Position numbers and translations under genes: made by a program. Below the pieces are notes generated by a model that saw only the letters and a list, made by a program, of their open reading frames with translations, had not been told where the DNA came from and ran no database searches. Source: Planctomycetota bacterium (GTDB taxonomy: Bacteria; Planctomycetota; PUPC01; JACPCR01). From it: a stretch of DNA of 64,000 bases. The stretch is taken from the NCBI GenBank assembly GCA_016179685.1, contig JACPCR010000063.1:34353-98352 (forward strand), written 5' to 3'. Of the stretch, positions 16,814-26,445 are shown in pieces (the first letter of the stretch is position 1; every line of letters starts with the position of its first letter).

Positions 16814-17584
16814 CTAGGGCGCCATTCCCGGGATCGGTGGCCCCTGCATGTTCCCCATGTTCATCATCATCCCTCCTGCCGGGCCGCCCTCGCCCTTGAT
16901 CGAGGCGATGGCCGTCTCCAGCATGGTCTTCGTCTGCGGCATGAGGTTGGGGTCCGCAGCCAGGCTCGTGAGGGCCGGCAGAGCCGCCGAGGCCTTGGGG
17001 CCCAACTCTCCGAGGCCCCAGGCGATGGACATCGACTCGCCCGGCGCCTTCTTTTCGGTCTCGAACTGGACCTGTTTCTTCAAGACTTCGACGATGGCCG
17101 CAACGTCGCCCGCGGCCTGTTCCTTCTGGCTCAAGAGCCGGATCGCGGCGGTCTTCGCCACAACCAGGTCCTGGTCCTTGAGCGCGCCCCGAAGCGTCCC
17201 AATGGTTTCCGGGTCCGCCGCGGCCAGCTTCACCATCGCCTCGATGGCGCCCACCCGCACCGTCCCGTTCTTGTCCGTCGTCACAATCTGCTTCAGCTTC
17301 GGCAGCATCTCCTTCGGATTCGTTCCGAGAAGAATCAGGGAATCGATCGCCATGCGACGGACGTCCTCGTTCTCGTCACCCATGGCGTCCATGAGCATGG
17401 GGACGACAATGGCGGCATCCTGCTTCATCCCGCCCATCTCGCTGGCGGCATTCACCCGCGTATTGGCATCCGGGCTCTTGATGTTCTTCCGTAACCGCTT
17501 GATTTCCGGATCACCGCACGATGTCATGGAAAAAACAAGAGAAACAGCCAGGCTGGCCAGCATGAGTCGGGTGAACGTACGCAT
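16814..17584 (-). CDS. HEAT-repeat lipoprotein
   Basis: This is a 256-residue protein with a lipoprotein signal (MRTFTRLMLASLAVSLVFSM, lipobox SMTSCGD, Cys at about residue 23). I chose the ATG at 17584 because AAGGAG lies 5 bases upstream; the GTG at 17590 would be too close to that site. The mature part is helical HEAT repeats (NTRVNAASEMGGMKQDAAIV, DVRRMAIDSLILLGTNP and VRVGAIEAMVKLAAADPET). It ends in a Met/Gly/Pro-rich tail. It is first in an operon with two prepilins, so it may act in their assembly or stability at the outer or inner membrane (inference). A convincing sigma-70 promoter lies about 140 bp upstream. Confidence 0.8.
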   Translation of the reverse strand: MRTFTRLMLASLAVSLVFSMTSCGDPEIKRLRKNIKSPDANTRVNAASEMGGMKQDAAIVVPMLMDAMGDENEDVRRMAIDSLILLGTNPKEMLPKLKQIVTTDKNGTVRVGAIEAMVKLAAADPETIGTLRGALKDQDLVVAKTAAIRLLSQKEQAAGDVAAIVEVLKKQVQFETEKKAPGESMSIAWGLGELGPKASAALPALTSLAADPNLMPQTKTMLETAIASIKGEGGPAGGMMMNMGNMQGPPIPGMAP

Positions 17585-17718
17585 ACTCACTCCTTGGGGT
17601 CCGAAGTCTTGAGTCCTAAATCTTCAGTCTTGAGCCAACCCTGCCCAGTCGGGTCTTGAAGCTTCAAGCGGCAGACTCCAGACCAGCGACACGAGTATGA
17701 GAAGGCACGAATGAATAG

Positions 17719-17747
17719 AGTATAAAAAACTTGGTCGCATTTTGCAA
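17719..17747 (-). promoter_or_regulatory. Sigma-70 promoter for the HEAT lipoprotein/prepilin operon
   Basis: On the minus strand TTGCAA (17742-17747) and TATACT (17719-17724) are separated by 17 bases. The -35 element extends into TTGCAAAATGCGAC, which recurs upstream of the third prepilin gene. A GTCGCA/TGCGAC inverted repeat (17734-17739 and 17756-17761) overlaps it and may be an operator. Confidence 0.6.
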
Positions 17748-17825
17748 TAGCTTTTTGCGACAAAAATTCAACTCAAGTCTTGGGGTCACAAGTTGTGCCT
17801 TCTCGATTCGTGAGACGTCGATTCT

Positions 17826-19031
17826 CTAGGGATAATGACCACAATAATTCATATTGATGACCTGCCCGGCATTCCCCCCCAAAAGGGAATCATAATTACC
17901 GTACCCGTCCTGCACTCGCCATTTGAAGCTCCAGCTTCCGTGCCAGTCGCTTCCGGACCAGAACAGGAGCTGGACCGGGTACGGGTCCGAAACGTTCGTG
18001 ATCATTTTGTTATATGCCCATCCCTGATTAGGTGGGCCAAACCACTCGAGATACGTTGAATCTGCTCCCTCTCCCCGTCCCATCAGCCCAATTCCAATTT
18101 CTGCTGACTCGTGGCCGTAACGGTCCTGGTACAGGTTGAACTCGTAGCGTCCTTTTCCGGGGAAATTGACAACGCCGTCCCAGCGCCAGCAGAAGTTGAT
18201 CGGCCATCGCTGGCCCCAGCCACCCCAGCTCCAGCCCTGCGCATCGCTGTGAGTGATGTTCCAGTCCTGGCCGCCTGCTGGATTCTGGTTCAGGACGTAG
18301 AGCCACTTGCCGTCGCCCCCGAGATTTCCCGTCCAGACCGTCTCGTAGTCTGGAGATTTTAGTTTGGATTCTGCAACACCCTTGATACTACTGTAGCTTC
18401 CTTGATGCCAGGCCCTGGCCCTCAGTCCGGGCAGGACGGGGCCCGAGTAGCCCAGCTCGACGTGGAGATCGGCGAAAACATAGTGGCATTCATCCACTGC
18501 GACACCGCCCCGCGTGATGCCCGACGGATGGCGCTTCCCCGCCTCCTTCAAGGCCACGACACGGTCCGCGGAATCGTAAAGACTCTTGATGTTCGATCCG
18601 CCAAAGGTCGAGGTGACAACGTACGACTGAGGTATGCCGTGCCGATTCATGTTCGGTTTCGCGTCCGCAGGACACCGCAAATCTTTCACCCGCGAGGCGT
18701 ACAACTCGGAAGCGTTCGGCGGGTTCGTATCCGGGTCATACCACCCCGGCCCCTCGCCAAAGTAGCCCTCGTCCGAGCTCAACTTGAAGCCCATTTCTTT
18801 CACAAAATCATCCTTGTCCGGGTTCGTCCAGCCGTCCCAGATTGAAGCGTAGGACGAAATGGCCGCAGCGATGGCTCTCGCCCTGGCCGCACAGTCGGCC
18901 GCCATGGCCGTTGCCTGGGTCCGCCGGAGAGCGGGCACGACCAGCATTGCAAGAAGCGCCAAAACGATGATGAGGACCATAAGTTCAACAAAAGTAAAGC
19001 CCCGCCGACCAGACTCCTGAGTCCACTTCAT
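17826..19031 (-). CDS. Prepilin with long C-terminal domain (paralogue 3)
   Basis: From the ATG at 19031 (MKWTQESGRR) the product is 401 residues; the open frame continues upstream to 19136 but that extension runs through the promoter. The prepilin N-terminus is diverged: RRGFTFVELMVLIIVLALLA instead of KGFTLIELMVVITIIS. The head lacks a block of about 30 residues that paralogues 1 and 2 have between GGSN and the DRVVALKEAGKRHPSG segment. The C-terminal domain is kept (DYETVWTGNLGGDGKWLY, SGSDWHGSWSFKW). It is transcribed separately from the operon, from its own promoter at 19080-19107, and lies next to the seven-PAS sensor kinase gene. A role as a minor pilin-like tip or surface component is plausible. 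Confidence 0.82.
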   Translation of the reverse strand: MKWTQESGRRGFTFVELMVLIIVLALLAMLVVPALRRTQATAMAADCAARARAIAAAISSYASIWDGWTNPDKDDFVKEMGFKLSSDEGYFGEGPGWYDPDTNPPNASELYASRVKDLRCPADAKPNMNRHGIPQSYVVTSTFGGSNIKSLYDSADRVVALKEAGKRHPSGITRGGVAVDECHYVFADLHVELGYSGPVLPGLRARAWHQGSYSSIKGVAESKLKSPDYETVWTGNLGGDGKWLYVLNQNPAGGQDWNITHSDAQGWSWGGWGQRWPINFCWRWDGVVNFPGKGRYEFNLYQDRYGHESAEIGIGLMGRGEGADSTYLEWFGPPNQGWAYNKMITNVSDPYPVQLLFWSGSDWHGSWSFKWRVQDGYGNYDSLLGGNAGQVINMNYCGHYP

Positions 19032-19079
19032 CACTCGGCAACTCTGGTCTGAACTTTTCCAATCGCAAAAGACCACACG

Positions 19080-19107
19080 ATTATAACCCATCTGTCGCAA
19101 ATTGCAA
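19080..19107 (-). promoter_or_regulatory. Sigma-70 promoter for prepilin paralogue 3
   Basis: On the minus strand TTGCAA (19102-19107) and TATAAT (19080-19085) are 16 bases apart. The -35 region reads TTGCAATTTGCGAC, nearly the same as the promoter of the prepilin operon (TTGCAAAATGCGAC), which suggests common control. It overlaps the downstream flank of the kinase gene. Confidence 0.6.
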
Positions 19108-19136
19108 TAAAAAAATTGCACTTGTCGGGTCGCCAA

Positions 19137-22100
19137 TCAGTCGCCGTCGAGAACGGAGCGGACCTTACGCGCCAGGGCGGCTGGCGTGAAGGGCTTCTGA
19201 AGAAACGCCATGTCCGGGTCGAGCACGCCTTGTCGGACCACGGCGACGTCCGGGTAGCCCGAGACGTAAAGCACCTTCATTTCGGCATGAAGGGTGAGGA
19301 GACGCTCGGCCAGTTCCCGGCCCGTCATCTGGGGCATGACGACGTCGGTGACCAGGAGGTGGATGCGGTCCTTGTAGCGCTCGCAGATCAGCAAGGCCTC
19401 GCCGCCATGGCGGGCATCCAGCACCGTGTAGCCGTTTCGCTTGAGAATCTCCCGGGTAAGCGTCCGGACGACCTCTTCATCCTCGACGAGAAGGATGGTC
19501 TCCCGGCCCTGGGGCGACGGGGAGCGGCTGGTATCCGTCCGGGCTTCTTCGGGCTTTTCCTGGACCCGAGTCATGTAGATTTTGAAGCTGGTACCCCGGC
19601 CCGGCTCGCTATAGACCCAGATATTGCCGCCGCTCTGCTTGACGATCCCATAGACGGTGGAGAGGCCGAGCCCCGTGCCTTGTTCCTTGGTCGTGAAGAA
19701 AGGCTCGAAGATATGGGACAGGGTTTCCGCGTCCATTCCCGTGCCGGTATCGGTGACGGCGAGCAAGACGTGGGGGCCCGGCTTGACGGAGACGTGGCGG
19801 TCGGCGTAGGCCTCATCGAGCTCGACGTTGGTGGTTTCGATGGTGAGGCGGCCGCCTCGGGGCATGGCGTCCCGGGCGTTGACCACGAGGTTCATGAGCA
19901 CCTGTTCGATCTGTCCCGCGTCCGCCTTCACGGGCCAGAGCCCCTGTGCGGGCACCACCACCAGGTCGATCGTTTCGCCGACGAGCCGGCGAAACATGGG
20001 CTCGGCCCCGCCCACTACCGCGTTCAGGTCCAGCACTTTCGGCTGGATCATCTGCCGGCGGCTGAAGACCAGGAGCTGGCGCGTCAGCGCCGCCGCGCGC
20101 TCGCCCGCCTTCCGGATTTCCTCCACGTCCATCCGCATCGGGTCCAGCTCCCCGAGCCTGGCCAGCAGAAGCTCGCTGTAGCCGAGGATGGCGGTGAGGA
20201 CGTTGTTGAAATCATGGGCCACGCCGCCGGCCAGACGCCCCACGGCCTCCATCTTCTGGGCGTGCCGGAGCTCCTCCTGCAGCCTCTTTCGCATGCTGAT
20301 ATCGAACAGGTAGCCCTTCATCCCGACCAAGTCGCCTTTCTCGTTGAACGTGCCGACCACGTTTTCGATCACATGGACCGGCTTCCCGTCGCGGCGTCTC
20401 AGTTCGGCCTCGTACAGCTCGAGCTTCTTCTCGCTGAGGAGCAGATCGAGCGCGGCCTGGCGGGCCTGGGGGTCCGGATACAGCGAGGCCATGTTGTACC
20501 GCGTGGCCTCCTCGCAGGATTCGAAGCCGAAGATTCGCGCGAAAGCGGGATTGCAGGCCAGAAGCTGCCCGTCCGGCGTCGAGATGAACGCCCCACTGAG
20601 GTCCTCTTCGAAGAACCGCCGGTAGCGTTCCTCGCTTTCCCGGAGCTCCCGTTCCACGCGCTTGCGTTCGGTGATGTCCGCCAGGATGTTGACGATTCCG
20701 ACGATCTCCTCGCGGGCATCCCGGAGCGGGGCCAGCGAAAGGCTGACGTCGATGGTCGTGCCGTCCTTGCGCTGGCGGCGGACTTCAACCCCGGCGAAGG
20801 TGTTGCCCCAGAGGGCCGATTCCCGCAGGCTGCTGACCTCCTCGTCCTTTTCCCGGGGCACATTGGGCGGCAGGCGGCCGAGTGCCTCCTCAGCCGTCCA
20901 TCCGAAGATTTGCTCCGCCGCCGGATTCCACATCGTCACCAGCCCGTGCAGGTCCGTGGCCAGAATCGCCAGCGGCGACGCCCGGATCAGGGTTTGCAGC
21001 GTCTGGTTCGTCTCCCGGAGCGCCTGCTCCGCCCGCTTGTGCTCCGTGATGTCCTCCACCATGCCGAGGCAGTAGAGGGGTCCCCCGCCGCTCCCCCGGA
21101 TCATCGAATAGGTCACGGTGACCCAGATGACCTCTCGGTTCTTGCGAATGAACCTCTTCTCGGCGCGGTAACGCGAGACCTGCCCGCTGACGAGCCTTTT
21201 CATGTCCGCCAGGTCCCGGCCGATGTCCTCCGGGTGCGTGATGCCGCCCAGGGCGAGCCGCGTCAACTCCTCCTCCTCGTAGCCCACCATCTGGCAGAGC
21301 GTCGCATTGACTCGCAGCAGGGAATAATCGAGCCCGAAGATGGCCATGCCGAGGGGACCCTCCTCGAAGATTTTGCGGAAGCGCTCCTCGCTCTCCTTCC
21401 GTTCCTCCTCTTTCCGCCTCTGTTCCGTCACGTCCTCGAAAATGGCCACGGCGCCGTGTATCCGATCCCCCGCGTCCCGCAGCGGGGCCGTGAAGAGATT
21501 CACGTCGATCGGCGTCCCGTCCCGCCTCCTCCGCCGGACCTGCACCCCCGAGAAGCCCTCCCCGTTCATCACCACCTGCACCAGGGAGCGGTACTCCTCC
21601 TGCCGATCCTCGGGCACGATGGGATTGGGGCCGCCCAGCACCTCCTTCTCCGACCAGCCGAAGATGCGCTCGGCCGCGGAGTTCCACTTGGTCACCCGGA
21701 GATCGCGGTCGATCGAAATGATGGCCAGCGGCGAGGCCTGGATGAGCGCCCGAAGCGTCTGGTTCGTCTCCCGCAGGCTCTCCTCCGCCCGCTTGCGCTC
21801 CGTGATGTCGCGGATGATGGCAATCCCGCCCTGGACATCATCCTCGTTGTTGAGCAGAGGCGAGAAATACCCTTCGTAAAACCCCCGGCGGCCCGACGCC
21901 GGCGAGACGTAAGGCCTGTCCCTGGCCACGACGGTCATGCCCGCCAGCGCCTCATGGAAAAAGGTGTCTTCCCCGGTCTCCCCCAAGGAGGGGAAAACCT
22001 CCAGGGCGCTCCGGCCCAGAACCTCCTCCTTGCGGAATCCGGTCATCTGCTCCATCGCTGCGTTCCAGACGGTGTAGCGGCACTGCCGATCAAAGGCGAA

Positions 22101-23612
22101 AATGCCGTCGAAGCTGCTCTGGATCAGCCGCTCGGAGAATTCCTTCTCGCGCCGTATCTGCTCCTCCGCCCGCTTCCGGTCCGTGATGTCGGACGAGACG
22201 GCGATCGCCCCCAGAATCTGGCCCCGGGCGTCGTGGAGCGGCTCGACGTGGGACTGGAACGTCCGGCCCATCCAGGCGCTTTCATAGGTGGAGGACTCGC
22301 CGCGGAGCGCGGCCCGATGCGCCGCGATGGGCAGAAACTCCGGGTCCGAGGTCCGGAAAAATTCGAACAGGGTCAGGCCATGCACCTGGTCCGGCAGCAG
22401 GTGGATGCCCTCCAGCCCGGCCCCCTGACACGAGGTGAACCGCAGATCGGTGTCCGTGGTCCACAGCACCGCGGGCATCTGCTGGACCATGAGCCGGAGT
22501 CGGTCCGCACTCTCCTGCAGGGCCAGAAAGTCTCGGGTCCGCTGCAGCCCCTCGGCCACCAGGCCGGCGAAGGCCTGGAGGGTCTGAATGGCCTCGGGCG
22601 CGAACGCGTCCGCCTTCGTGCTGCTCACGCCCAGCGAGCCGATCCCCGGCAGAGGAATCTCGAGAATGGCCTGAACCTCAGGGGAAAGCCCCCCCGCGTC
22701 CCCCATCTGCGCGCGGGTCACCACCACGGGCCTCCCCGTCTCCCAGGCCTGCTGGACCCAGGGATATGCCGAGAGCGGGTGGTCCGCCAGGCTCGCATGC
22801 TCCTCGGCGAGCCAGCCCGTGCGGTACTGACCGGGCCGCGGCGACGGGAACTCGAAGCTCACGGACCGGACGGGGATGCCCAGGCTCGATACCGCCTCGA
22901 TCCAGCGCTGCCGAAGCCGGCCGACGTCCTCGAGGCTTCGGACCGCCACGACCCGATCGCGGAAACGGCCCATGGCCTCCTCGCGGCGAAGAGCGCCCTC
23001 CAGCGCCTGCTCCGCCTGCTTGCGCCGGGTGATCATCTCGACAAACAGGATGAGGCCCCCGATGCGCCCGTCCGCCTCGTGCCAGGGAAGGACCTCCCAC
23101 CGCAGCCACTCCATCGTCCCGTCGCGACGCGCAAACGCATCCTCGTCGCAGACCTCCACGGCACCCGCCAGGCAGCGCTGGTGCACCTCTTTCCACCTCT
23201 CGGGAATCTCCGGGAAAACCTCATAATGGTTGCGGCCCGCCAGGTCAGCCTCTCCCAACCGGAAATCCTGGACCCACCGGCGGCTGTGAATGACGTAATT
23301 CATCTGCCGGTCGAGCATGGCGACCGGGACGGGGGCGTGCTGGATGAACCGGCGGAGGGCCAGTTCGACGTGCAGGCGCTCGGCGATCTCGCGCTCGAGT
23401 TGCTGCTTCACCCGCAGGTGTACCAGGAGGAGCAGGATGGTGAAGAGGCCGATGGCGACGGAAAGGCAGCGCACCTCATGGAACGAACCGCCGCTCCAGG
23501 CCACGAAGTTCAAGAGCAGGGCAAGGAAGCAAATCGCGACGACCGCCCAGCCCAGCGGGCCGAAGGGCTTCCTCTCCGCCGGCTCAGGATTTCTTTGATC
23601 TCCCCTTGTCAT
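19137..23612 (-). CDS. Seven-PAS hybrid sensor histidine kinase with receiver domain
   Basis: From ATG 23612 the protein has 1491 residues. Two membrane segments lie at about residues 20-40 and 50-65 ([33 protein letters not shown]). Seven PAS domains follow, with a GAF-like domain after the first; the PAS repeats begin with patterns such as [26 protein letters not shown] and [13 protein letters not shown]. The kinase core carries the H-box [20 protein letters not shown] (His about residue 1133), N-box [14 protein letters not shown], and G-boxes DTGTGMD and GTGLGLS. A C-terminal receiver has the phosphoacceptor Asp in [13 protein letters not shown] (about residue 1422) and the Lys in FLQKPFT. 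The gene ends 106 bp from prepilin paralogue 3. The signal is unknown. A TTG at 23618 is an alternative start. Confidence 0.9.
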   Translation of the reverse strand: MTRGDQRNPEPAERKPFGPLGWAVVAICFLALLLNFVAWSGGSFHEVRCLSVAIGLFTILLLLVHLRVKQQLEREIAERLHVELALRRFIQHAPVPVAMLDRQMNYVIHSRRWVQDFRLGEADLAGRNHYEVFPEIPERWKEVHQRCLAGAVEVCDEDAFARRDGTMEWLRWEVLPWHEADGRIGGLILFVEMITRRKQAEQALEGALRREEAMGRFRDRVVAVRSLEDVGRLRQRWIEAVSSLGIPVRSVSFEFPSPRPGQYRTGWLAEEHASLADHPLSAYPWVQQAWETGRPVVVTRAQMGDAGGLSPEVQAILEIPLPGIGSLGVSSTKADAFAPEAIQTLQAFAGLVAEGLQRTRDFLALQESADRLRLMVQQMPAVLWTTDTDLRFTSCQGAGLEGIHLLPDQVHGLTLFEFFRTSDPEFLPIAAHRAALRGESSTYESAWMGRTFQSHVEPLHDARGQILGAIAVSSDITDRKRAEEQIRREKEFSERLIQSSFDGIFAFDRQCRYTVWNAAMEQMTGFRKEEVLGRSALEVFPSLGETGEDTFFHEALAGMTVVARDRPYVSPASGRRGFYEGYFSPLLNNEDDVQGGIAIIRDITERKRAEESLRETNQTLRALIQASPLAIISIDRDLRVTKWNSAAERIFGWSEKEVLGGPNPIVPEDRQEEYRSLVQVVMNGEGFSGVQVRRRRRDGTPIDVNLFTAPLRDAGDRIHGAVAIFEDVTEQRRKEEERKESEERFRKIFEEGPLGMAIFGLDYSLLRVNATLCQMVGYEEEELTRLALGGITHPEDIGRDLADMKRLVSGQVSRYRAEKRFIRKNREVIWVTVTYSMIRGSGGGPLYCLGMVEDITEHKRAEQALRETNQTLQTLIRASPLAILATDLHGLVTMWNPAAEQIFGWTAEEALGRLPPNVPREKDEEVSSLRESALWGNTFAGVEVRRQRKDGTTIDVSLSLAPLRDAREEIVGIVNILADITERKRVERELRESEERYRRFFEEDLSGAFISTPDGQLLACNPAFARIFGFESCEEATRYNMASLYPDPQARQAALDLLLSEKKLELYEAELRRRDGKPVHVIENVVGTFNEKGDLVGMKGYLFDISMRKRLQEELRHAQKMEAVGRLAGGVAHDFNNVLTAILGYSELLLARLGELDPMRMDVEEIRKAGERAAALTRQLLVFSRRQMIQPKVLDLNAVVGGAEPMFRRLVGETIDLVVVPAQGLWPVKADAGQIEQVLMNLVVNARDAMPRGGRLTIETTNVELDEAYADRHVSVKPGPHVLLAVTDTGTGMDAETLSHIFEPFFTTKEQGTGLGLSTVYGIVKQSGGNIWVYSEPGRGTSFKIYMTRVQEKPEEARTDTSRSPSPQGRETILLVEDEEVVRTLTREILKRNGYTVLDARHGGEALLICERYKDRIHLLVTDVVMPQMTGRELAERLLTLHAEMKVLYVSGYPDVAVVRQGVLDPDMAFLQKPFTPAALARKVRSVLDGD

Positions 23613-23738
23613 GCGCAACCTTCGAACGCAAGGCGTCGGAACTGGAAGAACGCGAAAGCGCTCCTTCCCTTCCGCTGTGGGATACTATTTTCTCCAAATT
23701 TTTCGTAAACTCCAAGTGTTATCCGTTATTCTCGCATC

Positions 23739-23772
23739 CCGGCTCAGAGGTGCGGGCGCACTTCTGAGCCGG
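23739..23772. repeat. 15-bp core-type hairpin between divergent genes
   Basis: The arms 23739-23753 and 23758-23772 pair with a single G-T wobble; the core is GGTGC-GGGC-GCACTT. It shares the GC-GGNN-GC loop arrangement with the hairpins at 7501, 27791 and 37636. It lies in the short spacer between the divergent kinase and C45 peptidase genes. Confidence 0.75.
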
Positions 23773-23780
23773 AAAACGAG

Positions 23781-24884
23781 ATGGAGACCCGACCCATGAG
23801 TCTGGTGGAAAATTCAAGCGCGGGTAGCCCGTCGACCCGTTACCGCGAGATCGAAGTGAGTGGCCGGCCGGCCGACATGGGACGCGCCATCGGCGAGGCC
23901 GCAAGGGAAGAAATTCGCGGCTTCGTCGAGGTCGCCGTCGAGCAGGTCAACAAGAGCGTGCGCGTCTCCCGGAGAAAGGCCCTCGAGGTGGCCGCATCCT
24001 GCGTCCCGCTCGTCGAGTCCTACGCCCCCGACATGCTGGCCGAACTGCGCGGAACGTCCGAATCCGCCGGCGTGTCCCTCGATGACCTCATGCTGCTGCA
24101 AGTCCGCAACCAGTTGAAGCCGGAAAAGGAGACGGGTTGCTCCGGCTTCTCCCTGTCGCCGCCGGTGAACGCCACTCGGCGTTCCTTCCTGGGCCAGAAC
24201 TGGGACAACGATCCGGCCCTCGACGCCTTCAACGTGGTCCTGACGCGTCGTCCACGGGGAAAGCCGGCGCTGATGAACCTCACGCAGGCGGGTCTCATCG
24301 CCTACATCGGGTTGAACGAGGCGGGGATCGGCGTCTGTCTGAACACCCTGCCAGCGCCGAGCCGGGCGGTCGGCGTGCCGCACTATTTCACGGTCCGCGG
24401 CATCTACGAGGCCACGTCCCTCGTCGGCGCGGTCTCCGCCGTCCGACGCGCTCGCCGGGCCATACCCGCCAACATCCTGATGTCCACTCCCCAGGGGCCC
24501 GCCGATCTCGAAGTCACCATCGACGACGTTCACGTCCTCCGCGACCCGGGCAGCGGCATCGTGACGCATACGAACCACTGTGTGCACTCCGATCTCCTGC
24601 CCGTCAACCGCGATTTCCCGGAGCTGATCCAGTCGCATCCGCGCAAGATTCGCCTGGATCAGCTCCTGGGGGAGGCTGGCCGGCCCCTCGCGCTCGAAAC
24701 CCTGAAGGCCGCCTTGTCCGATCACCAGAACTATCCCCGGTCCATCTGCCGGCATCCGAATGACGACGCGGCCACCGGCTTCTGGCGAACCGTCTTCTCG
24801 GTCATCCTCGAGCCGGACGCGGGCCTCCTGCACGCGACCCGCGGGAATCCCTGCCAAAAACCTTACGAGACCTACCGGCTTTAA
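23781..24884 (+). CDS. C45 family autoproteolytic acyltransferase/hydrolase (AAT-like)
   Basis: This 367-residue protein resembles acyl-CoA:6-aminopenicillanic-acid acyltransferase (peptidase family C45, PF03417), an Ntn-hydrolase. The likely autocatalytic nucleophile is Cys in KETGCSGFSLSP (about residue 120), followed by RRSFLGQNWDNDPALD, the Gln-Asn-Trp-Asp signature of the family. Further conserved segments are GLIAYIGLNEAGIGVCLNTL and a late GSGIVTHTNHCVH motif. In environmental bacteria these enzymes hydrolyse small amides or amino-acid conjugates rather than make penicillin. The ATG at 23781 or at 23796 could be the start. The stop codon lies inside the 21-bp hairpin; a CehA-like gene follows after 55 bp in the same direction. 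A second C45 member lies at 26665. Confidence 0.8.
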   Translation: METRPMSLVENSSAGSPSTRYREIEVSGRPADMGRAIGEAAREEIRGFVEVAVEQVNKSVRVSRRKALEVAASCVPLVESYAPDMLAELRGTSESAGVSLDDLMLLQVRNQLKPEKETGCSGFSLSPPVNATRRSFLGQNWDNDPALDAFNVVLTRRPRGKPALMNLTQAGLIAYIGLNEAGIGVCLNTLPAPSRAVGVPHYFTVRGIYEATSLVGAVSAVRRARRAIPANILMSTPQGPADLEVTIDDVHVLRDPGSGIVTHTNHCVHSDLLPVNRDFPELIQSHPRKIRLDQLLGEAGRPLALETLKAALSDHQNYPRSICRHPNDDAATGFWRTVFSVILEPDAGLLHATRGNPCQKPYETYRL

Positions 24885-24925
24885 CCCGGATTTCTCATCC
24901 CGCCGGGATGAGAAATCCGGGTTAA
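24881..24925. repeat. Perfect 21-bp hairpin overlapping a stop codon
   Basis: The arms 24881-24901 and 24905-24925 are exact complements around a 3-base loop (GCC). The left arm contains the TAA of the C45 gene; the right arm ends 14 bases before the ATG of the CehA-like gene, just before its GAGGT ribosome binding site. No T-run follows, so it is more likely to act as an mRNA processing or stability element than as a terminator. Confidence 0.85.
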
Positions 24926-24939
24926 GAGGTAAAGCAGCC

Positions 24940-26400
24940 ATGGGACTATTGCACGGAACGATCTTGGACGCGACGAGCGGAAGCCGGATCAACGCCAAAG
25001 TGCACGTCTTGAATGCGATGGGGAACTTCACGCACCCGGCCTCCGCGCTGCTGAAGCACGGGCCGGGTGTTCCCTTTTTCTTCTCGGACGGGGAATTCGA
25101 GGTCAAGGTGCCGCGCGGCCGCACCGACGTCCTGGTCGAGCGCGGCACGGAATACGAGCCGGCCCGGCGGGTCGTCGAAGTCCCCGAAAACGGCCTGGTC
25201 GACGTCGAGATTCCCGTCCGGCGCTGGTATCTCCCCCAGGAGAGCCACTGGTATCCCGGCAACACCCACATCCACTACGACGACAAGGAGACTCGGCCTG
25301 ACGAGCGTCTGGCCGTGGATTGTTCCGTGGAGGGCTACAACGTGACGGTGGTGAGCGTGCTGGACCGCCGGCAGCTTCCGTACGCGAGCAACAAGTATCC
25401 CATCGGGGTGATGAACGAGTTCACCACGGCGCATCACGTCCTGGACATCGGGGAAGAGAACCGCCACTACGGGGAAAAATCACCCTGGGGCATGGGTTAC
25501 GGGCACGTCATGTTTCTGAACATCCGCAACCTGGTCCAGCCGGTGAGCCGCGGCCACATTTTGACGGCGCAGTTCGATCCGGACTATCCGCCGCTCTGCT
25601 TCTGCTGCGACGATGCCCGGGACCAGGGCGGCGTGGTCATCTGGTGTCACAACGGGCGGGGGATGGAAGCGCCCGTCGCCGCCGCCCTGGGCAAGCTGGA
25701 TGCCTTCAATCTTTTCGATCCGTTCTGGATGGACCCGGAGTACGACCTCTGGTACAAGTTGCTGAACTGCGGCCTGCGCCTGCCTGCATCGACGGGCACG
25801 GACTGGTTCGTCTGCTCCAACAACCGCGTCTACGTCAAGACGGAGCAGGGCTTCTCCTACGCCAACTGGATTCAGGGGATGAAGGCGGGTAAGAGTTACA
25901 TCACCAACGGCCCGTCCCTCGATCTGAGGGTGGGCGACCGGGAGATGGGGGAGACGCTGGAGCTGGCGGGGAGCTCGAATCGCCGGCTCGAGGTGGAGGC
26001 GCGTTTCCTTTCGTGGTATCCGGTGGACCGGGTGGAGCTGGTGGTCAACGGCGCGGTGGCGAGCGCGCAGACCTGGCCCGAGGGGGTGCGGGAGGGCACG
26101 CTCCGGCATGCCATCGAGGTCGGCGCGGATGGCTGGGTGGCCGCTCGCCTCTGGGGCAACGCACGCGACAGCTTCGGCCAGTCGGTCTACGCTCATACCA
26201 GCCCGGTCTATTTCCGATGCGGGGCAGCGCCGGCCGAACGCGCCGCTGCCGCTCGCTTTTTCCTCGACTCGATCGAGGAAGCGCTCCGGTGGATCGACAC
26301 CTGGGGCCGTTACAACAATGACCAGCAGCGCCAGAACGTCAAGGACCTCTTCCGGCGCGGCCGCGAGGTCTACGCTGCCTTGGCGGTGCAACGGCCTTAA
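24940..26400 (+). CDS. CehA/McbA family metallohydrolase
   Basis: This 486-residue protein belongs to the CehA/McbA group of PHP-like metallohydrolases, whose characterised members cleave aryl esters and carbamates such as carbaryl. The metal-binding signature is WYPGNTHIHYDDKETRPDER, followed by DCSVEGYNVTVVSVLDR and later GGVVIWCHNGRGMEAP. The N-terminal 100 residues form a carboxypeptidase-regulatory-like beta domain (DGEFEVKVPRGRTDVLVERG) common in this group. The ATG at 24940 has GAGGT about 9 bases upstream. There is no signal peptide. It is probably cotranscribed with the upstream C45 peptidase, so both may degrade the same class of amide or ester compounds (inference). A TAA stop is followed by a bulged hairpin at about 26405-26434. 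Confidence 0.8.
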   Translation: MGLLHGTILDATSGSRINAKVHVLNAMGNFTHPASALLKHGPGVPFFFSDGEFEVKVPRGRTDVLVERGTEYEPARRVVEVPENGLVDVEIPVRRWYLPQESHWYPGNTHIHYDDKETRPDERLAVDCSVEGYNVTVVSVLDRRQLPYASNKYPIGVMNEFTTAHHVLDIGEENRHYGEKSPWGMGYGHVMFLNIRNLVQPVSRGHILTAQFDPDYPPLCFCCDDARDQGGVVIWCHNGRGMEAPVAAALGKLDAFNLFDPFWMDPEYDLWYKLLNCGLRLPASTGTDWFVCSNNRVYVKTEQGFSYANWIQGMKAGKSYITNGPSLDLRVGDREMGETLELAGSSNRRLEVEARFLSWYPVDRVELVVNGAVASAQTWPEGVREGTLRHAIEVGADGWVAARLWGNARDSFGQSVYAHTSPVYFRCGAAPAERAAAARFFLDSIEEALRWIDTWGRYNNDQQRQNVKDLFRRGREVYAALAVQRP

Positions 26401-26445
26401 TAACCCCTGCGGGAGCGCATTCGCTCTTCCGCAGGCGCGGGTGTA

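Noticed and set aside
19116..23708. A 1530-codon open frame on the plus strand opposite the sensor kinase
   Set aside because: It is the antisense of a well-supported kinase gene with GC-biased third positions, and it contains no domain motif or plausible start with a ribosome binding site.
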